NCBI RefSeq assembly: GCF_024584805.1
Contig: NZ_CP075715.1
Span: 4,642,526 to 4,706,525, forward strand
Direction: 5' to 3'
DNA length: 64,000 nucleotides
DNA from: Streptomyces sp. FIT100
GTDB lineage: Bacteria > Actinomycetota > Actinomycetes > Streptomycetales > Streptomycetaceae
Shown: piece by piece, positions 8,983-18,557 of the stretch
Position numbering within the stretch: position 1 is the stretch's first letter
Layout: each line of letters starts with the position of its first letter
Made by a program: the position numbers and the translations under genes
The notes under the pieces: generated by a model
Seen by the model: the letters and a program-made list of their open reading frames with translations, nothing else
Databases searched by the model: none
Told to the model about the DNA's origin: nothing

Positions 8983-9843
8983 TCAGTGGTGGGCCAGCGC
9001 CTCGGCGACCGTCTCGGCGAGCGGGGTCGTCGGCCGTCCGATCAGCCGGGAGAGGTCGCCGTCCCCGCGGGCCAGCAGCCCGCGCCGGATCGCCTCGTCG
9101 ACGTCGACGAGGATCGCGGCGAAGAGCTCGGGCACTCCGGCGCCGGTCAGGATCTGCCGGTGCGTCTCGGCCGGCACGTCGTTGTACGCGATCTCCTTGC
9201 CGGACTGCCGCGCGATCTCGGCGGCGTACTCGGCGAGGGACCAGGTGGTGTCGCCGCTGAGCTCGTACGCCCTGCCGAGGTGGCCGTCGCCGGTGAGGAC
9301 GGCCGCCGCCGCTGCGGCGTAGTCCGCGCGGGCGGCGGCCGCGATCCGGCCCCCGCCCGCGTTGCCGACGACGGCGCCGTGCCGGAGGACCGTGGCGAGC
9401 TGGTCGGTGTAGTTCTCCGTGTACCAGCCGTTGCGCAGGAAGGTGTACGGCAGACCGGAGTCGAGGATCGCCTGCTCGGTGGCCTTGTGGTCGGCGGCGA
9501 GCTCGAAGTCGGCCTCGGGCCCGCCCAGTACGCCGGTGTACGCGAGCTGGGCGACCCCGGCGGCCTTCGCCGCGTCGACCACGGCCCGGTGCTGCGGAAT
9601 GCGCCGTCCTACCGCGTTGCCGGAGACGAAGAGGACCCGGTCGCCCGGCCGGAACGCGGCCGCGAGCGTCCCGGGCGCGTCGTAGTCCGCGATGCGCAGC
9701 TCGAGGCCGCGCTCGGCGAGGCCGGCGGCCTTCTCCTTCGTGCGGACGACCGCGGCGATGTCCTGGGCGGGGGTGCCGGTGGCGAGCAGGCGCTCGACGA
9801 CGAGCCGGCCGAGCTGTCCGGTCGCTCCGGTGATGACGATCAT
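8983..9843 (-). CDS. NmrA-like NAD(P)-binding oxidoreductase (QorB/Qor2 type)
   Basis: 286 aa from the ATG at 9843 with AGGAG upstream. The N-terminal Rossmann motif is GATGQLG (6-12). The body matches atypical SDR/NmrA proteins of the QorB class, NAD(P)H-dependent quinone reductases, and lacks a classical YxxxK pair. It is transcribed away from an HxlR regulator across an 87-bp gap that holds an inverted repeat. The Corynebacterium qor2-qorR pair is arranged alike, suggesting quinone or disulfide stress control. Quinone as substrate is inferred. Confidence 0.88.
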   Translation of the reverse strand: MIVITGATGQLGRLVVERLLATGTPAQDIAAVVRTKEKAAGLAERGLELRIADYDAPGTLAAAFRPGDRVLFVSGNAVGRRIPQHRAVVDAAKAAGVAQLAYTGVLGGPEADFELAADHKATEQAILDSGLPYTFLRNGWYTENYTDQLATVLRHGAVVGNAGGGRIAAAARADYAAAAAAVLTGDGHLGRAYELSGDTTWSLAEYAAEIARQSGKEIAYNDVPAETHRQILTGAGVPELFAAILVDVDEAIRRGLLARGDGDLSRLIGRPTTPLAETVAEALAHH

Positions 9844-9902
9844 GGCTGTGACTCCTGTTCTCGGGTGCTTCATCACCGTAAGCTGGGCACTAACCAGGGG
9901 GA

Positions 9903-9927
9903 AGTACCCACTTTGAAGTAAGGTACT
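9903..9927. promoter_or_regulatory. Candidate operator of the HxlR regulator
   Basis: AGTACC and GGTACT form a perfect 6-bp inverted repeat spaced by 13 nt, just upstream of the regulator start. GAAGTA occurs at 9900-9905, 9914-9919 and 9934-9939. Position between divergent genes suits autoregulation plus control of the oxidoreductase. Confidence 0.55.
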
Positions 9928-9930
9928 GGC

Positions 9931-10314
9931 ATGGAAGTAAGTTGGAAGCCGGGGATGAAGGCGGACGTCACCGACCCGATGTGCCCGTCGCGGAATGTCC
10001 TGGAGCATGTGACCAGCCGTTGGGGCGTGCTGATCCTGCTCGCGCTGCGGCACCGTTCGTACCGCTTCAGCGAGCTGCGGCGCGCGGTCGGTGGCGTGAG
10101 CGAGAAGATGCTGGCGCAGACGCTGCAGACCCTGGAGCGCGACGGCTTCGTGCACCGCGACGCCAAGCCGGTGATCCCGCCCCGTGTCGACTACTCGCTG
10201 ACCGGGCTCGGCCAGGAGGCGGCCACGCACGTCCAGGCGCTCGCCGAGTGGACGGGGAAGCGCACGGAGACGGTCCTCGACAACCGCGCCGCGTACGACG
10301 AGGCCCGGTCCTGA
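9931..10314 (+). CDS. HxlR/DUF24-family regulator, QorR-like
   Basis: 127-aa winged-helix regulator. The family signature CPSRNVLEHVTSRWGVLILLAL starts at residue 18, followed by FSELRRAVGGVSEKMLAQTL (recognition helix region) and the wing LERDGFVHR. The single conserved Cys18 matches the redox-sensing cysteine of quinone/diamide sensors such as QorR, YodB and HypR. Oxidation of that residue relieves repression in those proteins; here this is inferred. Its partner is the divergent NmrA-like oxidoreductase. Confidence 0.92.
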   Translation: MEVSWKPGMKADVTDPMCPSRNVLEHVTSRWGVLILLALRHRSYRFSELRRAVGGVSEKMLAQTLQTLERDGFVHRDAKPVIPPRVDYSLTGLGQEAATHVQALAEWTGKRTETVLDNRAAYDEARS

Positions 10315-10335
10315 AGGAGTCCAGGACCGGGCCTC
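10300..10335. terminator. Bidirectional terminator overlapping the hxlR stop codon
   Basis: Perfect 13-bp stem (10300-10312 with 10323-10335) around a 10-nt loop. The 5' arm includes the end of the regulator gene, and the hairpin serves the converging korB gene too. Confidence 0.85.
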
Positions 10336-10351
10336 GTGTGGACGGGCCGGG

Positions 10352-11405
<1,054 letters not shown>

Positions 11406-11413
<8 letters not shown>

Positions 11414-13352
11414 TGATGGCCTCCTTGAGAGCCGCGGCGAGCTGCTCGGCCTTGAACGGCATGCCGTTGACCTGGTTGTAGGAGTCCGCGTCGACCAGGA
11501 ACCGCGCCCGGATGAGGGTGGCGAGCTGGCCGAGGTTCATCTCCGGAACCACTACCTTCTCGTAACGCTCCAGCACCTCGCCCAGATTCCTCGGGAAGGG
11601 GTTGAGGTTCCGCAGATGGGCCTGCGCGATATGGCCGCCTTCCTTGCGGATGCGGCGGACGGCGGCGGTGATCGGCCCGTACGTGGACCCCCAGCCCAGC
11701 ACGAGCGTGCGCGCGTTGTCGGGGTCGTCGACCTCGATGTCCGGCACCTCGATGCCGTCGATCTTGGCCTGGCGGATGCGGACCATGTGGTCGTGGTTGG
11801 CCGGGTCGTAGGAGATGTTGCCCGTGCCGTCCTGCTTCTCGATGCCGCCGATCCGGTGCTCCAGACCGGGGGTACCGGGCAGCGCCCAGGGGCGGGCGAG
11901 CGTCTGCGGGTCCCGCTTGTAGGGCCAGAAGACCTCGGTGCCGTCCTCCTCGGTGTGGTTGGGCCCGGTGGCGAACTGGACCCGCAGATCGGGCAGTTCG
12001 TCGAGGTCCGGGATCCGCCACGGCTCGCTGCCGTTGGCCAGGTAGCCGTCGGAGAGCAGGAACACCGGGGTGCGGTAGGCCAGTGCGATCCGGGCCGCCT
12101 CGATGGCCGCGTCGAAGCAGTCCGCGGGCGTCTTCGGCGCGACGACCGGCACCGGCGCCTCGCCGTTGCGGCCGTACATGGCCTGGAGCAGGTCCGCCTG
12201 CTCGGTCTTGGTGGGCAGACCCGTGGAGGGGCCGCCGCGCTGGATGTCCACGACCAGCAGCGGCAGCTCCAGCGAGACCGCGAGGCCGATCGTCTCCGAC
12301 TTCAGCGCCACACCGGGGCCCGAGGTGGTGGTCACGGCGAGGGAGCCGCCGAAGGCCGCGCCGAGCGCGGCGCCGATGCCCGCGATCTCGTCCTCGGCCT
12401 GGAAGGTCCGCACGCCGAAGTTCTTGTGCCTGCTCAGCTCGTGCAGGATGTCGGAGGCCGGGGTGATCGGGTACGAGCCCAGGTAGAGCGGCAGATCGGC
12501 CTGCTGCGAGGCGGCGATCAGGCCGTACGACAGGGCCAGGTTCCCCGAGATGTTGCGGTAGGTGCCGGTCGGGAAGGCCGCGTCGGCCGGGGCGACCTCG
12601 TAGGAGACGGCGAAGTCCTCGGTCGTCTCGCCGAAGTTCCAGCCCGCGCGGAACGCCGCCACGTTCGCCTCGGCGATCTGCGGCTTCTTCGCGAACTTGC
12701 TGCGCAGGAAGGACTCGGTGCCCTCGGTGGGCCGGTGGTACATCCAGCTCAGCAGGCCCAGCGCGAACATGTTCTTCGACCGCTCGGCCTCCTTGCGGGA
12801 GAGCCCGAAGTCCTTGAGCGCCTCGATCGTGAGCGTCGTCAGCGGCACCGGATGGACGTTGTACGCGGCGAGCGAACCGTCCTCGAGCGGATTGGTGTCG
12901 TAGCCGACCTTGGCCATCGCGCGCTTGGCGAACTCGTCCGTGTTGACGATGATTTCGCCGCCGCGCGGAACGTCCCCGATGTTCGCCTTCAGGGCGGCGG
13001 GATTCATCGCCACCAGGACGTTCGGCGCGTCGCCGGGGGTGAGGATGTCGTGGTCGGCGAAGTGCAGCTGGAAGCTGGAGACACCGGGCAGCGTTCCGGC
13101 GGGCGCCCGGATCTCGGCCGGGAAGTTCGGCAGTGTCGACAGGTCGTTCCCGAACGACGCCGTCTCCGACGTGAAGCGGTCACCCGTCAGCTGCATACCG
13201 TCACCGGAGTCACCCGCGAACCGGATGATCACCCGGTCGAGCCGGCGGACCTCCTTGTCGCCGGGGGGCCTGCGCTGTCCCCCGACGAGGGTCTCCCCGG
13301 GCTCGTCTGCCTCGTCTGCGTGCTCGGCTGGGCTACTGACCTGGCTGGTCAC
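11406..13352 (-). CDS. korA: 2-oxoacid:ferredoxin oxidoreductase, fused gamma-alpha subunit
   Basis: 648 aa. The gamma domain comes first (IIRFAGDSGDGMQLTGDRF at about 42-60), followed by the alpha domain with YPITPASDILHELSRHKNFGV and AFGGSLAVTTTSGPG. This gamma-alpha fusion is the usual actinobacterial form. The first about 40 residues are a charged, probably disordered leader. First gene of the korAB unit; its GTG/ATG choice is supported by GGAGG upstream (about 13358-13362). Confidence 0.94.
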
Positions 13353-13652
13353 TGAACTGGACCTCCTTCGAGGCGGCTGGGCCGCGGCCGGCTCACCGGT
13401 CGCTCCAAGGTCAACCCTACGTCGGTGAGGGTCACCTTCCCGGGACCGCTCACATACCGGACGTCACTATGAGACACCCCGCGGTCCCGGTTCGCCATGT
13501 TGTCCTCCCCGACTGCTGCGGACGTGCCGCCGACGTTCCGTGGTGCTTGCCGTGCTCCCCGGGGCTCCCCCCGGGCCCCTCCGCGGCCCCTCCCCGGTCC
13601 CTCCTCGAGCCCTCCCCGGGTCTCTCCGGTCCACTGACAGGGTGTCAGATGA
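13353..13652. other. korA upstream region, no gene
   Basis: About 300 bp between korA and the converging end of the response-regulator gene. It holds a C-rich low-complexity stretch (about 13557-13625, CCTCCCC-type runs) and the korA leader. I see no coding region or clear promoter boxes. Confidence 0.6.
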
Positions 13653-14312
13653 TCAGGAGTTGAGGTAGGTGAGTACGGCCAGTACGCGCCGGTGGTCCCC
13701 GTCGCTGGGCGACAGTCCGAGCTTCAGGAAGATGTTGCTTACATGCTTCTCGACGGCTCCGTCACTCACGACCAGCTGCTTCGCGATCGCCGAGTTCGTC
13801 CGGCCCTCCGCCATCAGCCCGAGGACCTCGCGCTCGCGCGGCGTCAGCCCGGCCAGGACGTCCTGCTTGCGGCTCCGGCCCAGCAGCTGGGCGACGACCT
13901 CGGGGTCCAGCGCCGTGCCGCCCCTGGCCACCCGCACGACGGCGTCCACGAACTCCCGGACCTCGGCGACCCGGTCCTTCAGCAGATAGCCCACGCCCCG
14001 GCTGCTCCCGGCGAGCAGCTCGGTGGCGTACCGCTCCTCGACGTACTGCGACAGCACCAGCACGCCGATCCCGGGGTGGTCGCGGCGCAGCCGCACGGCA
14101 GCGCGCACTCCCTCGTCGGTGTGCGTCGGCGGCATCCGGACGTCCGCGACCACCACGTCGGGCGATGTGCCCTGCGCCGCGAGGTCCTCGATCGTCTTGA
14201 TCAGCGCGTCCGCGTCCCCCACGCCCGCGACCACGTCGTGCCCGCGGTCGGTCAGCAGCCGCGTCAGTCCCTCCCGCAACAGGACGGAATCCTCGGCGAT
14301 GACCACCCGCAC
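13653..14312 (-). CDS. NarL/FixJ-family response regulator
   Basis: 219 aa. The GTG at 14312 (RVVIAEDSV follows) is preferred because GGAGG lies 5 nt upstream; a GTG four codons earlier is possible. The receiver domain (1-120) has acidic residues E7/D8, phospho-acceptor D57 (VVADVRMP) and the Lys of GYLLKDR. The LuxR-type helix-turn-helix follows (LTPREREVLGLMAEG, NSAIAKQLVVSDGAVEKHVSNIF). It lies downstream of two sensor kinase genes on the same strand and is presumably their shared target. Confidence 0.93.
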   Translation of the reverse strand: MRVVIAEDSVLLREGLTRLLTDRGHDVVAGVGDADALIKTIEDLAAQGTSPDVVVADVRMPPTHTDEGVRAAVRLRRDHPGIGVLVLSQYVEERYATELLAGSSRGVGYLLKDRVAEVREFVDAVVRVARGGTALDPEVVAQLLGRSRKQDVLAGLTPREREVLGLMAEGRTNSAIAKQLVVSDGAVEKHVSNIFLKLGLSPSDGDHRRVLAVLTYLNS

Positions 14313-14572
14313 CCTGTCCTCCACGGCCCGCAGCCCCCATGTGTCGATGTCTCGTGTCGCGCCCCTCGCCTCCAGCATCCCAGGGTCGGCCCGCGGGCGC
14401 CGCCACCCACGCGTATTCGGCGGCGCACTTCGGGTTCGTACGTCGGCCCGTACGCCGATCCGTACGCCGATCCGTGCGTCGGCCCGTACGCGCGCCTCCG
14501 GGCCCGAAGACGTGCTTCGGGCCCGGTGCGGGGCACTACGGGCGCGTGGGGTCACGCTCTGGACGTGCCGAG

Positions 14573-15207
14573 TCACGTCCTGGGTGTGCGGTCGCGCCAC
14601 GGCAGCTCCGCCGTGACGACCGTCGGCCCGCCGGGCGGCGATTCCACCACCAGGAGCCCGTCGACCGCGCCGAGCCGCTCGGCCAGCCCCGCGAGACCAC
14701 TGCCCGCCGACGTGTCCGCACCCCCCTGCCCGTCGTCCCTGACCTGGAGCATCAGCCGCTCCCGCGTCCGCCAGACCTCGACCGACGCCTGGCTCGCCCG
14801 GGCGTGCTTGCTGATGTTCTGGAGCAGCTCGGAGACGGTGAAGTACGCGATGCCCTCGATCGCCGGAACCGGGCGGGCCGGCAGATCCACCTCCACGCGG
14901 ACGGGCACGGTGCAGCGGGAGGCGACGGAGGACAGGGCCGCGTCCAGACCGCGGTCGGTGAGGACCGCGGGATGGATGCCCCGTGCCAGGTCGCGCAGCT
15001 CCTGGAGCGCCGTCTTCACCTCGCCGTGCGCCTCGTCGACCATGCGCGCAGCGGCCTGTGGATCGCTGTGCAGCTTCTCCTTGGCCAGGCCCAGGTCCAT
15101 GGCGAGGGCGACGAGCCGGGCCTGGGCCCCGTCGTGCAGGTCGCGCTCGATCCGGCGCAGGTCGGCGGCTGCCGTGTCCACGACCACGCCCCGGTCCGAC
15201 TCCAGCT
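14573..15207 (-). repeat. Direct duplication shared with 16109-16743
   Basis: About 635 bp encoding the DHp/ATPase halves of kinases A and B are nearly identical at the DNA level, including silent sites, and end together at the two stop codons. Homology drops sharply toward the sensor halves. This points to recent duplication or ongoing gene conversion. Confidence 0.85.
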
Positions 15208-15913
15208 CCACGACACGGCCCTCCAGCCGGGAAGGGCCCAGCAGCCCCGTCACCAGCAGCCGGTCCACGGTGGCGAGACCGCGCACGACCCAGGGGGTGG
15301 CCAGAACGAGGACCAGGCCGAAGGCGCAGGTCACGGCCAGCTCGAAGGGGGAGTCCAGATAGACGTTGTGGGTGCCGTCGCCGTAGAGCTGAAGGCCGTC
15401 CACGCCGACGTACACGGGGAAGACCCAGTGCCAGAGCGGATAGGTGGCGAAGCCCCAGCCGTACAGCCAGAAGGGCAGGGCGACGGAGAACGCGAACACC
15501 GCCCACGGCATGTGGATCAGCGCGTAGAGCAGATGCCGCCAGGACACCCCGCTCTTCAGCATCGCGCCGATCCAGGCCATCGGCCCGCCCTTGCGGGGGA
15601 GGGCGGGAGCGGGCTCGGAGACGTCGAGGCCGAGCAGGGCGCGGGCCCGGGCCCGCTCCAGGGTCCCGAAGCCGCGGCACATGGCCAGCGTCCCGGCGAG
15701 CACCGGAATGCCGAGGAAGGTCACCACGAGGCCGACGCCGGCCGACGCGAAGGAGACGGCGAGCGAGAAGGAGACGACGCTGAGCGGCAGGCTGAGCATG
15801 AGATACCCGAACTCGCGCCAGGTGCGGCCCTCGAACGGCGCGCGCAGCGCCGGCGGGAGGCGATGGGACCTGGTCGCCCGTTCCGTTCCGTATGCCGTGG
15901 CCATCGTCGTCAT
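14573..15913 (-). CDS. Sensor histidine kinase A (HisKA_3 type)
   Basis: 446 aa from the ATG at 15913; the frame continues upstream through a low-complexity GCGCTGGT-rich stretch and the start is not certain. The N-terminal half holds about five membrane helices with a putative-sensor domain. The phospho-acceptor is H260 in RIERDLHDGAQARLV, and the HATPase_c N and G boxes are SELLQNISKHA and DDGQGGAD plus GLAGLAERLGAVDG. The C-terminal half is almost identical to kinase B just upstream, so this is a recent duplicate. It would phosphorylate the adjacent regulator. Confidence 0.92.
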   Translation of the reverse strand: MTTMATAYGTERATRSHRLPPALRAPFEGRTWREFGYLMLSLPLSVVSFSLAVSFASAGVGLVVTFLGIPVLAGTLAMCRGFGTLERARARALLGLDVSEPAPALPRKGGPMAWIGAMLKSGVSWRHLLYALIHMPWAVFAFSVALPFWLYGWGFATYPLWHWVFPVYVGVDGLQLYGDGTHNVYLDSPFELAVTCAFGLVLVLATPWVVRGLATVDRLLVTGLLGPSRLEGRVVELESDRGVVVDTAAADLRRIERDLHDGAQARLVALAMDLGLAKEKLHSDPQAAARMVDEAHGEVKTALQELRDLARGIHPAVLTDRGLDAALSSVASRCTVPVRVEVDLPARPVPAIEGIAYFTVSELLQNISKHARASQASVEVWRTRERLMLQVRDDGQGGADTSAGSGLAGLAERLGAVDGLLVVESPPGGPTVVTAELPWRDRTPRT

Positions 15914-15928
15914 CCGTTTCTGCTCGTC

Positions 15929-15982
15929 TGCGCTGGTGCGCTGGTGCGCTGGTGCTCTGGTGCTCTGCTTCTCTGCTTTTCT
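15929..15982. repeat. GCGCTGGT/GCTCTGGT low-complexity repeat
   Basis: Short imperfect units, GCGCTGGT changing to GCTCTGGT and then GCTTCTCTGCTTTT, lie just upstream of the chosen start of kinase A. Pyrimidine-rich slippage-prone DNA like this argues that the reading frame across it is not coding. Confidence 0.6.
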
Positions 15983-16108
15983 GCGCTCGTCCGCTCCCAT
16001 GCTGCTTGCCGGGTGGGGCGCGCCACCATGAGGCCGGTCTCCGTCTCGGCCGGGGGTTTTCCCTACCTGCGAGCCGTCGGCGTCAGGCCGTCGACCCCAC
16101 CGTGGACG

Positions 16109-17311
16109 TCATGCCCTGGGTGTGCGGTCGCGCCACGGCAGCTCCGCCGTGACGACCGTCGGCCCGCCGGGCGGCGAGTCCACCACGAACAGTCCGTCGA
16201 CCGCGCCGAGCCGCTCCGCGAGCCCCGCCATACCGCTGCCGCTCTCGGCCGAGGCTCCGCCGCGCCCGTCGTCCTGCACCTGGATCAGCAGCCGGTCGTC
16301 GTTGCGCCACACATCCACCGACGCCCGGGCGGCCCGGGCGTGCTTGCTGACGTTCTGGAGCAGCTCGGAGACGGTGAAGTACGCGATGCCCTCGATCGCC
16401 TCGGCCGGACGGGCCGCCAGATCGACGGTGACCTGGACGGGCACGGTGCAGCGGGAGGCGACGGAGGACAGGGCCGCGTCCAGACCGCGGTCGGTGAGGA
16501 CGGCGGGATGGATGCCCCGTGCCAGATCGCGCAGCTCCTGGAGCGCCAGCTTCACCTCGCCGTGCGCCTCGTCCACCATCGCGGCGGCCGCGTCCGGGTC
16601 CTCCAGCAGCTTCTCCTTGGCGAGACCCAGCCCCATGGCGAGGGCGACGAGCCGGGCCTGGGCCCCGTCGTGCAGGTCGCGCTCGATCCGGCGCAGATCG
16701 GCGGCTGCCGTGTCCACGACCACGCCGCGGTCCGACTCCAGTTCGGCGATCCGCCGCTCCAGCTCGTCGGAGGGCGAGAGAAGGCTCCGCACCAGCGCCC
16801 GGTCCACATTGGCCATGCCCCGCACCACGTACGGCAGCACGGGCCACAGCACGAACAGACCGGCCAGTGTCACGGTGAAACCGACCACGGCCAGCGGCAG
16901 CCGGATGACGCCGTAGAGCACCGAGCGCCAGGCCACCGGGTCCTTCAGCCCGGCCCACACCCGGCCGAAGAAGCCGTCCCCGCCCCCGTGGCGCGCCAGC
17001 GGGCTCGGCTCCTCCACCCGCACATCCAGCAGCCCCCGCGCCCGCAGCCGCTCCCACCGGCCGAGCTGCCGCGAACCCGCGAGACCGAGGGCCAGCAGGG
17101 GCAGACCGACGACGGTGACGGACAGCCCCACGCCTGTCGCGACCATGAAGACCGTGTAAACAAAACCGACGATCGCGGACGGCAGACCGGAGAGGAGATA
17201 AGCGATCTCCTTCCAGGTGTGCCGCTCGTACGCGAAGCGGGCGGGCGGGGGCCCTTCGTACTCGACGGAGCCGCCGTCGGCGGCGGCTCCGGTATCGCTG
17301 GTCACGGTCAT
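16109..17311 (-). CDS. Sensor histidine kinase B (HisKA_3 type)
   Basis: 400 aa from the ATG at 17311. About four to five membrane helices lie in the first 165 residues (putative-sensor domain). Phospho-acceptor is H214 in RIERDLHDGAQARLV, then N box SELLQNVSKHA and G boxes DDGRGGAS and GMAGLAERLGAVDG. Its sensing half differs clearly from kinase A, while the catalytic half is nearly identical, so the two may integrate different signals onto one response regulator. First gene of the three-gene unit. Confidence 0.92.
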   Translation of the reverse strand: MTVTSDTGAAADGGSVEYEGPPPARFAYERHTWKEIAYLLSGLPSAIVGFVYTVFMVATGVGLSVTVVGLPLLALGLAGSRQLGRWERLRARGLLDVRVEEPSPLARHGGGDGFFGRVWAGLKDPVAWRSVLYGVIRLPLAVVGFTVTLAGLFVLWPVLPYVVRGMANVDRALVRSLLSPSDELERRIAELESDRGVVVDTAAADLRRIERDLHDGAQARLVALAMGLGLAKEKLLEDPDAAAAMVDEAHGEVKLALQELRDLARGIHPAVLTDRGLDAALSSVASRCTVPVQVTVDLAARPAEAIEGIAYFTVSELLQNVSKHARAARASVDVWRNDDRLLIQVQDDGRGGASAESGSGMAGLAERLGAVDGLFVVDSPPGGPTVVTAELPWRDRTPRA

Positions 17312-17550
17312 GCGCCCCAGCCTGCCGGGTCGTATCCGCGCACGCCATGGGGTATGTGGGTGGCGTGATGTAGGGATATCCCCACCCTCCGAAGCCCCGA
17401 TCCCGACCAAGGCGTGACACGGCTGCTTACGGTGCCCTTAGCAGGGCCTAGACTCCCGTGCGAAAGGATCGTCGAACCGGATCGTCGAACGAACCGTCGA
17501 AACGGTTCATGAACGACATCGGACAACGGGGCAGGGAGCGAGGGACGGAC

Positions 17551-17952
17551 GTGCCGGAACCCACCGAACCGACCGTACTCGCGGCCGACTACTTCCAGAG
17601 CTACTCGGTCGTCGGACTGCTCGCCGTGATCGGAGTCCTCTTCGTCGCGGTGGCCTTCGGCGCGGGCCGGCTGCTGCGGCCCGTCGTGCCGACCCCCGAG
17701 AAGCTGCTCACGTACGAATGCGGAGTCGACCCCGTGGGGGAGGGCTGGGCGCACACCCAGGTCCGCTACTACGTGTACGCCTTCCTCTACGTGATCTTCG
17801 CCGTCGACTCGATCTTCCTCTTCCCCTGGGCGACCGTCTTCGCCGCACCCGGATACGGCGCGACGACGCTCGTGGAGATGTTCATCTTCCTCGGCTTCCT
17901 GGCCGTGGGACTGCTGTACGCATATAAGAAGGGCGTCCTGGCATGGACGTGA
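17551..17952 (+). CDS. nuoA: Complex I-like subunit NuoA
   Basis: 133 aa from the GTG at 17551 with a GGGACGGAC purine-rich site upstream; an upstream frame exists without support. Three membrane helices and the family loop LTYECGVDPVGEGW, whose Cys sits in the quinone-channel loop. First gene of a ten-gene operon (nuoABCHIJKLMN) in which almost every junction overlaps. It forms part of the membrane arm's junction with the peripheral arm. Confidence 0.94.
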   Translation: MPEPTEPTVLAADYFQSYSVVGLLAVIGVLFVAVAFGAGRLLRPVVPTPEKLLTYECGVDPVGEGWAHTQVRYYVYAFLYVIFAVDSIFLFPWATVFAAPGYGATTLVEMFIFLGFLAVGLLYAYKKGVLAWT

Positions 17953-18557
17953 CCCCCTCGACCTCCCCGGCCCCCGAGCCGGTGCTGCTCCCGGAGCCGA
18001 AGCGGCTGGGCGCGCTCGCCCGCCTGGCTCCCGAGCCGATGAAGGTGGTCCTGAACTGGGGCCGCCGCTACAGCCTGTGGGTCTTCAACTTCGGGCTCGC
18101 CTGCTGCGCGATCGAGTTCATCGCCGCGTCGATGGCCCGGCACGACTTCATCCGGCTCGGCGTGATCCCGTTCGCGCCCGGACCGCGCCAGGCCGACCTC
18201 ATGGTCGTGTCCGGCACCGTCACCGACAAGATGGCGCCCGCGGTGAAGCGGCTCTACGAGCAGATGCCCGAGCCCAAGTACGTCATCTCCTTCGGCGCCT
18301 GCTCGAACTGCGGCGGCCCCTACTGGGACTCGTACTCCGTGACCAAGGGCGTCGACCAGATCATCCCCGTCGACGTGTACGTCCCGGGCTGCCCGCCCCG
18401 TCCCGAGGCGCTGCTCCAGGGCATCCTCAAGCTCCAGGAGAAGATCGCCCGCGAGTCGCTGGGGGAGCGGTACGGCGCCGTCCCGGGCCGGTCCTCCGTC
18501 GGCGAACTCCGCAGCGGCCTGGTCACCCCGCCGCCCGCCCCCGGAGCGGTCTCATGA
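17943..18557 (+). CDS. nuoB: Complex I-like subunit NuoB, [4Fe-4S] cluster N2
   Basis: 204 aa, overlapping nuoA by 10 bp. It carries the terminal N2 cluster. The four ligands are present: the tandem C54-C55 (GLACCAIEF), C120 (FGACSNCGG) and C150 (VPGCPPRP). The 30-residue Pro-rich N-terminal extension is unusual in length. Cluster ligands being intact implies that this second nuo set is functional in electron transfer despite lacking nuoD-G. Confidence 0.95.
   Translation: MDVTPSTSPAPEPVLLPEPKRLGALARLAPEPMKVVLNWGRRYSLWVFNFGLACCAIEFIAASMARHDFIRLGVIPFAPGPRQADLMVVSGTVTDKMAPAVKRLYEQMPEPKYVISFGACSNCGGPYWDSYSVTKGVDQIIPVDVYVPGCPPRPEALLQGILKLQEKIARESLGERYGAVPGRSSVGELRSGLVTPPPAPGAVS

Noticed and set aside
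13469..13663. Small plus-strand frame upstream of korA
   Set aside because: Pro/Arg/Ser-rich, no ribosome site, lies in C-rich low-complexity DNA.
14339..17368. Plus-strand open frame of about 1000 codons
   Set aside because: Antisense to both sensor kinases; contains no domain and repeats itself only because the kinases are duplicated.
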